A stretch of 64,000 nt of DNA from Nitrospira sp. (GTDB lineage: Bacteria; Nitrospirota; Nitrospiria; Nitrospirales; Nitrospiraceae): contig JAHBWU010000001.1 of assembly GCA_019636835.1 (NCBI GenBank), positions 1 through 64,000 of the forward strand, in the 5' to 3' direction. The notes under the pieces are model-generated. The model ran no database searches, had not been told where the DNA came from, and saw only the letters and a program-made list of their open reading frames with translations. The translations under genes and the position numbers were made by a program. How positions within the stretch are numbered: the stretch's first letter is position 1; the number at the start of each line of letters is the position of its first letter. Below are positions 58,333-64,000 of the stretch, piece by piece.

Positions 58333-59493
58333 ATGTCGATCATGATGATCGCCTTTCCAGGAATGTTCGCCTTTGTATTGGCCTGGTGGCTCACAGGCCG
58401 GTTATGTTCCCCCAAATCGTTCCTCTCGATACTTGCTCACCCCAACGAACGAACATTGCATTCCATGCCGACCCCCCAGACCGGAGGGTTGGCCGTCATT
58501 GGCAGTGTGGTGATCAGTCTCATTCTGGCTGCCAGTATTTTGGCGATTACTCAACCCTCGAAAGCTGTGTTGCCGAAAGGTGTGGCGTCAGGGAGTGTAT
58601 GGATCGTGATTTCGATGCTCCTCATCTTTGTCGTGTCCTTCATCGATGACTGTGTCGGTCTCCCCGCGGTCCTCCGATTGGGCGTCCAAGCAGTCTCCGC
58701 TTGTATCATTATCGGTGGTGTCGGATTGACCTTGTCTTCCATCCCGATACCAGGAGGACCGAACATTCTGCTTGGGCCCGCCGCAATTCCGGTGAGCGTC
58801 CTCGTCATCCTGTGGATGGCCAACCTCTATAACTTTATGGACGGCTTGGACGGCTTTGCAGGCGGAATGACGTTTTTTGGGTTCGGATTTCTCGCCTATT
58901 TTGGGTGGCAGGCCAACTTCCCGGTCATGCTCATCATCGCCACGTTCGTTGCGATGGGCGCTCTGGGATTTCTCACCCATAATTTCCCGCCCGCCCGTAT
59001 CTTTATGGGTGATGCGGGGAGCATTACGATCGGATTCTTGGCGGGGACATTGATGATCCTCGGTGTTCGCGATGGAATATTTGAGTTGTGGGTTCCGATT
59101 ATGATCTTCTCACCATTCATTGTGGATGCGACAGTGACCTTGAGCCGACGGATCCTCCGTCGAAAAAGGATCTGGGAAGCTCACCGAGAGCATTATTATC
59201 AGCGGTTGGTTCTGAGCGGATGGAGCCATCGTCGGACCGTGCTTACAGAGTATGGAGTCATGATTCTGTGCGGAGGATTGGCCGTTCTATATCATCATTC
59301 GACCGACAAAGGGCGGCTGATCGTTCTTGGTGCATGGGCGGCTCTATTTCTTGTGTTAGGGATACTCGTGCATAGAGCGGAGAAAAATCCGAAACAATCT
59401 CACCCCGTTCGGGATGCACATGCGACAAGGGAAGACAGTCCCGTACGAACTGTTTCTGAACCGGCTCCTGAGCCTGAGACCGTCAAAGCGTAG
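58333..59493 (+). CDS. Undecaprenyl-phosphate sugar-1-phosphate transferase (WecA/WbpL-like)
   Basis: The 386-residue membrane protein has about 10-11 hydrophobic segments. It carries MraY/WecA-family hallmarks: HPNERTLHSMPTPQTGGLAV near residue 37, VVSFIDDCVGLPAVLRL near 102 with the aspartate pair, NLYNFMDGLDGFAGGMTFFG near 161, and GFLTHNFPPARIFMGDAGSI near 215 with the metal-binding GDAGS. Such enzymes start O-antigen units by loading a sugar phosphate on undecaprenyl phosphate. The C-terminal 40 residues are charged and disordered-looking. Confidence 0.93.
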   Translation: MSIMMIAFPGMFAFVLAWWLTGRLCSPKSFLSILAHPNERTLHSMPTPQTGGLAVIGSVVISLILAASILAITQPSKAVLPKGVASGSVWIVISMLLIFVVSFIDDCVGLPAVLRLGVQAVSACIIIGGVGLTLSSIPIPGGPNILLGPAAIPVSVLVILWMANLYNFMDGLDGFAGGMTFFGFGFLAYFGWQANFPVMLIIATFVAMGALGFLTHNFPPARIFMGDAGSITIGFLAGTLMILGVRDGIFELWVPIMIFSPFIVDATVTLSRRILRRKRIWEAHREHYYQRLVLSGWSHRRTVLTEYGVMILCGGLAVLYHHSTDKGRLIVLGAWAALFLVLGILVHRAEKNPKQSHPVRDAHATREDSPVRTVSEPAPEPETVKA

Positions 59494-59692
59494 CGTGATC
59501 TGTTTGGTGTCCGAATCGTGCCGATAAATTCGAACCTCTCTTAAAATTGTCATGTCCCCTTGATCAAGCATCAGTCCTTGAGGTCGGAGTGCGGGACCGC
59601 AATAATTTTCAGTGATCCTGCTTTTACTCGTGGCCGTAGTGCAGCTCGTGACGTGATTCGATCCCCAACTCGATTTGAGATAGGATCTAGGG

Positions 59693-61009
59693 ATGTCTAG
59701 TACAAGGCAGGTTTCAGATAACGGCCAGGTCCTAGATTCGTCCATATGGCGACTGAACCGGTTGCAGACAGAGGCGCGACGAACGGCAGGCTGGACGACG
59801 ACTGCGCTGGGATTCACCATTCCGCTGTGGGTAGTGGCGGACAGTATTCTTGTCGTCCTCCTCGTGGCCTGTTGGGTTGCCGGTGGAGAGTGGCGGGAAC
59901 GAGTTCATCGAATGATGACGAATCCTGTGGCATTGAGCGTTCTATTGTTGTTCGGATGGTTGTTGGTGGGAACCTTATGGGGGATGGGTTCTCTGGAGGA
60001 AAGAATGCTGGCGGTGAAAAAATACGCCGACCTCTTGCTCATCCCGCTATTGGTTTCGATGGCGATCAGTGCGCAAGAGCGTCGGCGCGCAATTCTTGCC
60101 TTGGCGGCCTCTTTGATTGTGACGTTGGTGCTGTCTCTTGCGTTGAGTGGGGGCTTCCTTCCGACCGGCTGGTTCATCAATTGTGATTCGGCCAGTCCTT
60201 GTGCAGTCCAAAAGCCTATTTCCTGTGATCAGTCAAACCCCTGTGTATTTAAAAAGCATACCACCCATAACTTACTCATGGCATTCGGCGTGCTGTTATT
60301 CGGGGTGTTCGCCTGGAAATCCTCACGCCGATGGGTACGATGGGGATGGGCAGGGGCGGCATGTTTGGCCGCGAGCAATGTCTTATTGATGGTGCAAGGC
60401 CGAACAGGGTACGTAGTACTGGCGGGGCTTGCTATGGTGGCCTTTCATATGTACTTCGGGTGGCGAGGCATAGTGGCGGCAATTATCGCCCTCACGGTGA
60501 CATTTTCAGCGGCCTATCAGGTCTCGTCATCTTTCCATGATCGGGTTGACCTTGTCGCAACCGGTGTCACGCAGTGGAATCCCCAGATGGCTACATACGA
60601 TGGGGTTACCGAACGAATGGAATTGTTTTACTACACCGTCGAGATCATTCAGAGCAATCCGCTGATAGGCGTCGGTACCGGTGGATTTGCGAAGGCCTAC
60701 GCCGCGCATGTACAAAAAACCGGCCTGTCTGTTCCGACTCATCCTCACAATCAATATCTGCTGATCATGGCACAAGTAGGAGTCGTGGGACTCTGCCTGC
60801 TGTTCTGGCTCTTTGTGCAACAATGGCGATTGACCTCTCCTGGCGGCGATGCCACTGATGGACTGCTTGCCAGAGGACTGGTGGTCACCATCGCGATCAC
60901 CTGTCTTTTCCAGCCAGCGCTCAACGACCATACCGAAAAACTGTTTTACTGTTTGTTCTCCGGTCTCATGTTTTCCGGGACTGATTCACAACCGGAGACG
61001 AGGGCATGA
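59693..61009 (+). CDS. O-antigen ligase/polymerase-type membrane protein (WaaL/Wzy family)
   Basis: The 438-residue protein has about 11 hydrophobic segments. It carries the periplasmic-loop block YTVEIIQSNPLIGVGTGGFA near residue 312 and VPTHPHNQYLLIMAQVGVVG near 346, the H-x-N-x-Y core of Wzy_C-type O-antigen ligases and polymerases. Ligase and polymerase cannot be separated from sequence, but if the window's O-chain is exported by the ABC route, this would be the ligase. A polar insertion with cysteines (PCAVQKPISCDQSNPCVF) lies near 180. It follows a 199-base gap. Confidence 0.86.
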   Translation: MSSTRQVSDNGQVLDSSIWRLNRLQTEARRTAGWTTTALGFTIPLWVVADSILVVLLVACWVAGGEWRERVHRMMTNPVALSVLLLFGWLLVGTLWGMGSLEERMLAVKKYADLLLIPLLVSMAISAQERRRAILALAASLIVTLVLSLALSGGFLPTGWFINCDSASPCAVQKPISCDQSNPCVFKKHTTHNLLMAFGVLLFGVFAWKSSRRWVRWGWAGAACLAASNVLLMVQGRTGYVVLAGLAMVAFHMYFGWRGIVAAIIALTVTFSAAYQVSSSFHDRVDLVATGVTQWNPQMATYDGVTERMELFYYTVEIIQSNPLIGVGTGGFAKAYAAHVQKTGLSVPTHPHNQYLLIMAQVGVVGLCLLFWLFVQQWRLTSPGGDATDGLLARGLVVTIAITCLFQPALNDHTEKLFYCLFSGLMFSGTDSQPETRA

Positions 61010-61806
61010 GCATTTCGACTTATATCATCGCCTTCAACGAGGCGAAGAAGATTGCCGATACCATCAACAGTGTACTGTGGGCCGATGAAATCATTGTGGC
61101 CGATTCCGCCAGTACCGATGAGACTGCTCGGATCGCACAGGACTTGGGAGCCCGCGTCGTCCAAATTCCGTTTCAGGGGTTCGGCCATCTCCGAAATCAA
61201 GCCATTAAAGCCTGTACACACGAATGGATTTTCAGCCTCGACACAGACGAGCAATGTACACCGGAAGTGCGTGATGAGATCCTCATGATCCTTTCCGGCA
61301 CTCCCGCGCATGACGCGTATCTTGTGCCGAGGCGAAATTACTTCATGGGGCGCTGGGTCGAACATTCCGGTTGGTATCCGAATTTCCGCCAGCCTCAATT
61401 GTTTCGGAAGGGCGCCATGAAATACGTGGAATCTCCCGTCCACGAAGGGTACGAATTATTGACCGCCAAGCCGATCGGTCGGTTGGAGCATGCGATTTGG
61501 CAGATTCCGTTCAGAGACTTTGAAGAGGTCGTCAAAAAGGCCAACCGGTATTCGTCGCTCGGGGTGCTGAAGCTCGCCGATCAGCGAGTTTCGATGGGGA
61601 CCGCGTTGTTTCATGGCATCTGGTCGTTTCTCAAACATTACGTGGCGAAGCGGGGATTTCTGGACGGCTGGGCCGGGTTTGTCATTGCATTCGGAAATTT
61701 CGAGGGAACGTTTTATCGGTATGCCAAGCGGTTCGAACAGCAAGAGATGTGGACGCTTCCCAAACAGGCGCCGCTTCGACGCCGCGACGACTCACCATCG
61801 AAATGA
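61006..61806 (+). CDS. LPS core glycosyltransferase, GT2 (WaaE/KdtX-like)
   Basis: The 266-residue protein reads STYIIAFNEAKKIADTINSV, then EIIVADSASTDETARIAQDL near 29, and FSLDTDEQCTPEVRDEILMI near 77. This tracks WaaE/KdtX beta-1,4-glucosyltransferases, which add glucose to inner-core heptose. SGWYPNFRQPQLFRKGAM is a further family block. The start overlaps the preceding stop (ATGA) and the end overlaps the next GT2 start, so the three are co-translated. Confidence 0.88.
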   Translation: MSISTYIIAFNEAKKIADTINSVLWADEIIVADSASTDETARIAQDLGARVVQIPFQGFGHLRNQAIKACTHEWIFSLDTDEQCTPEVRDEILMILSGTPAHDAYLVPRRNYFMGRWVEHSGWYPNFRQPQLFRKGAMKYVESPVHEGYELLTAKPIGRLEHAIWQIPFRDFEEVVKKANRYSSLGVLKLADQRVSMGTALFHGIWSFLKHYVAKRGFLDGWAGFVIAFGNFEGTFYRYAKRFEQQEMWTLPKQAPLRRRDDSPSK

Positions 61807-62618
61807 AAACAGCGGTGATCGTGACGACATACAATCGTCCTGATGCGCTGGCGGTTGTACTGGAAGGCTACTGTGGCCAAAGCGATCTAGATTTCGGGCT
61901 CGTGGTCGCAGATGACGGATCGAAGGGGGAGACGGCTGAAATCGTCCGGCAATTTGCAAGGCGCGCGCCGTTTCCTCTGACGCATGTTTGGCAGGAGGAT
62001 CGGGGATTTCGAGCCGCCGCCATCCGCAATCGTGCCGTCGCATCGACGGAGGCCGACTATATGGTGTTCACAGATGGTGATTGTGTTCCCTCACGCCATT
62101 TCGTGCGTATCCATAAGCGATTCGCTGAACCAGGTTATTTCCTTGGATCAAATCGTGTATTGCTCTCGGCCGGGTTGACGAGCCGTGTTCTGCACCGGCG
62201 GTTGCCGATTCATGCGTGGAACGGAATCGATTGGATGCAGTCCTGGTTTCGGCGCGAAGTCAATCGGGTGCTTCCTCTGATAAATCTGCCCGATGCTCCG
62301 TTTCGAAAGTGGACGCCGGATCGTTGGAAAGGCATTAAAACTTGTAACTTCTCCGTTTGGCGGACCGACTTGGTCCGTGTGAACGGACTGGATGAGTCCT
62401 ACGAGGGATGGGGACTGGAGGATTCTGATTTAGTCATTCGGCTTCTCCATGCCGGAGTCAAGCACAAGAATGCCCGCTTGGCTGCGACGGTGTTCCATTT
62501 GTGGCATCAGGAACAGGATCGCCAATATCTCCATGAAAATCAGAAACGACTGAACGATTTGTTGCAATCGACTACGGTCAAGGCCGCTGTCGGGCTTGAT
62601 CAATATGGCTTTTCGTGA
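61803..62618 (+). CDS. Glycosyltransferase family 2 with C-terminal galactosyltransferase-like region
   Basis: From ATG 61803 (overlapping the previous stop as ATGA) the protein has 271 residues. It shows KTAVIVTTYNRPDALAVVLE, LVVADDGSKGETAEIV near 38, YMVFTDGDCVPSRHFVRIH near 87 and, late, NGLDESYEGWGLEDSDLVIR near 195, the GWGxEDxDL motif of the beta-1,4-galactosyltransferase-like C-terminal domain. Similar proteins extend LPS or EPS chains. An open frame extends upstream within the preceding gene, but the GT2 fold begins here. Confidence 0.88.
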   Translation: MKTAVIVTTYNRPDALAVVLEGYCGQSDLDFGLVVADDGSKGETAEIVRQFARRAPFPLTHVWQEDRGFRAAAIRNRAVASTEADYMVFTDGDCVPSRHFVRIHKRFAEPGYFLGSNRVLLSAGLTSRVLHRRLPIHAWNGIDWMQSWFRREVNRVLPLINLPDAPFRKWTPDRWKGIKTCNFSVWRTDLVRVNGLDESYEGWGLEDSDLVIRLLHAGVKHKNARLAATVFHLWHQEQDRQYLHENQKRLNDLLQSTTVKAAVGLDQYGFS

Positions 62619-62690
62619 AATGCGCAATACCGGCGGATCGTTTGATCACCGAGTGCCCGGTTAGGACATCAGAATAAGAACGTTCTCACC

Positions 62691-63593
62691 ATGTATGCGG
62701 ACAAAAAGGATGACCTAGGTCCCGTGTCGGCGACAATCTCACAGGATCGTTTGTTTCACCGGTGTCCTCTCGGCTGTAGCAACGATTTGCAGACGAGCGC
62801 GATTACTCTAACCGAAGGACCGTTGCTTCGATGTGCGATGTGCAGTCAACTCCTCAGCAGCTGCACCCGTGGGCAATATGAGCTAGCGCTGAGGAAGTGG
62901 GATACCTCGAATGGTACGACACCGGCGGTTCAATCTGTTGCTCGCTTTCAGCAAGTGACTGAGCGACGGTTGCGTTACGCTCTCCGTCTGCGGGGTCGGT
63001 TGTTTCCTCCACCGCTCCGTTTGCTCGATGTGGGCTGCTCTAGCGGAGCGTTGCTTGCCGTTGCCGCAAAGTTGGGATTCTCCCCAAGCGGCGTGGAAAT
63101 AGCGAGTAAAGCCGCTGAAACGGCTCAGCGTGCAGGCTTTGACGTATTTTGTGGCCTGCTCCATGAAGCCCGCTTTGCCGATGAGTCATTTGATGTCATC
63201 ACAGCATTCGAGCTCATCGAACACCTAAACGCCCCACGTCTCTTGTTGAACGAATGCCATCGGATCTTGAAGCCGGAAGGTGTTCTCATTATTAACACTC
63301 CGAATGCTGCAAGTTGGACAGCCAGTGTCATGAGGGAATGCTGGGATGGTTTTAGTCTATCCTCAATGGGCGGTCACGTGAGTTTCTTCTCGCCACGGTC
63401 GCTCGCAAATCTGGCTGGGCAATGTGGATTCCGGGTGGAACGTCTTGAGACCAGGCGTGTCAGGTTTGCGGAGTCTCATCAAGTGTCGCCCATTATGTAT
63501 CGTATACTGAAAGTAATGGGAGAAGTGCTCAACATTCCGGCAAGTCTGCTGAACAAGGGCCACGACATGCTCGCGTTTTTGAGAAAGATGTAG
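62691..63593 (+). CDS. Class I SAM-dependent methyltransferase with N-terminal Cys-rich ribbon
   Basis: The 300-residue protein has a degenerate ribbon (CPLGCSNDLQ near 25, CAMCSQLL near 49), then motif I LRLLDVGCSSGALLAVAAKL near 107 and FDVITAFELIEHLNAPRLLL near 163, with LKPEGVLIINTPNA. It resembles the methyltransferase at 22904 in layout but not closely in sequence. A C-terminal SRLTGG-free region (about 250-300) has no recognisable motif. It is likely to modify a core or O-chain sugar. Confidence 0.84.
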   Translation: MYADKKDDLGPVSATISQDRLFHRCPLGCSNDLQTSAITLTEGPLLRCAMCSQLLSSCTRGQYELALRKWDTSNGTTPAVQSVARFQQVTERRLRYALRLRGRLFPPPLRLLDVGCSSGALLAVAAKLGFSPSGVEIASKAAETAQRAGFDVFCGLLHEARFADESFDVITAFELIEHLNAPRLLLNECHRILKPEGVLIINTPNAASWTASVMRECWDGFSLSSMGGHVSFFSPRSLANLAGQCGFRVERLETRRVRFAESHQVSPIMYRILKVMGEVLNIPASLLNKGHDMLAFLRKM

Positions 63594-63616
63594 ATGGCGA
63601 CAGAGTGAGAGGCCGG

Positions 63617-64000
63617 ATGAAGCGGAAGATTCATAGCGCTCTGGTTGTCTGCACTCGGCGCATCGGGGATGTCTTGTTGGCAACACCGGTTGTGCGGTCG
63701 CTTAAAATCGCGTATCCCGGAGCTGCCGTCGATATGCTGGTTTTCGAGGGGACGCAAGCTGTCGTATCCGCGAATCCCGACCTCCGACGAATCTGGACGA
63801 TTCCCGAACATCCTCCGATCGGGACCCATCTGAGACTGCTCCGCTCGATTTGGCGTCGCTATGATGTCGCCCTTTCGGTCTTGGCCGGCGATCGTCCTAC
63901 CTTTCACGCATGGATGGCCGGCCGATATCGAGTAGGAACGTTGTTGCCGGACAGCAAATCACGGTGGAAACGGACCCTGCTCCATGAATGGATTCCGTTC
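63617..64000 (+). CDS. GT9 heptosyltransferase-like gene, truncated by the window end
   Basis: 128 codons are visible, beginning MKRKIHSALVVCTRRIGDVL and continuing LATPVVRSLKIAYPGAAVDM. TRRIGDVLLATPVVRSL is the GT9 N-terminal motif. The frame stays open to the edge, so the donor domain is outside the window. This would be the fourth GT9 domain here after those at 21084, 23919 and 25058. It starts 24 bases after the methyltransferase gene, with a GAGAGG ribosome site just upstream. Confidence 0.88.
   Translation, partial: MKRKIHSALVVCTRRIGDVLLATPVVRSLKIAYPGAAVDMLVFEGTQAVVSANPDLRRIWTIPEHPPIGTHLRLLRSIWRRYDVALSVLAGDRPTFHAWMAGRYRVGTLLPDSKSRWKRTLLHEWIPF

Noticed and set aside
1..64000. tRNA, rRNA or known riboswitch genes
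   Set aside because: Reading the intergenic stretches I saw no cloverleaf with a CCA-proximal T arm, no rRNA and no recognised riboswitch core.

Overview
The window looks like a chromosome segment of a Nitrospira-type bacterium (phylum Nitrospirota). This rests on the Gram-negative outer-membrane genes, the bamA-skp-skp-fabZ-lpxA-lpxI-oxidoreductase-lpxB-msbA-waaA-lpxK order, the moderately high GC, and a palindromic repeat at 2345-2478 of a kind I associate with Nitrospira genomes. The taxon is inferred from memory of gene order and was not computed. I saw no rRNA, tRNA or CRISPR array.

Region 1 (1-7671) is mostly minus-strand housekeeping: galU, lon, thiL and a DUF2062 membrane protein, then an HD-domain phosphohydrolase. 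One uncharacterised plus-strand gene sits at the left edge.

Region 2 (8157-26083), all plus strand, builds the outer membrane. BamA and two Skp/OmpH-like proteins handle outer-membrane proteins. FabZ, LpxA, LpxI, LpxB and LpxK make lipid A, with a Gfo/Idh oxidoreductase between lpxI and lpxB. MsbA flips the product, a DUF374 acyltransferase-like gene carries an apparent frameshift, and WaaA, a WaaF-GmhB fusion, a methyltransferase and two GT9 heptosyltransferases build the inner core.

Region 3 (26123-64000) is a large plus-strand O-antigen/exopolysaccharide locus. It opens with an EPS-type MarR regulator, a repeat-flanked four-helix-bundle gene and a NusG-like antiterminator. Then come a NUDIX hydrolase, a Wzx flippase, GDP-heptose genes (hddA, hddC, SDR enzymes), a TPP-enzyme pair next to a ColD-like aminotransferase homologue, an ABC exporter (Wzm/Wzt), and many glycosyl- and methyltransferases. 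It ends with asparagine synthase, a WbpL/WecA-like initiating transferase with its epimerase, an O-antigen ligase/polymerase, and a third GT9 gene cut by the window edge. Part of it (about 41.1-49.4 kb) is visibly more AT-rich, which suggests separate acquisition.

The most interesting structures are: a pair of about 215-bp terminal-inverted-repeat elements whose internal hairpins keep pairing while the bases change; a repeat family that flanks the four-helix-bundle gene, supplies the antiterminator's start codon and recurs in the linker of the WaaF-GmhB fusion; a recurring 55-60 residue module in three neighbouring glycan proteins; a 90-bp gene-start duplication flanking an inserted gene; and a candidate pathway for an unusual GDP-heptose-derived sugar.
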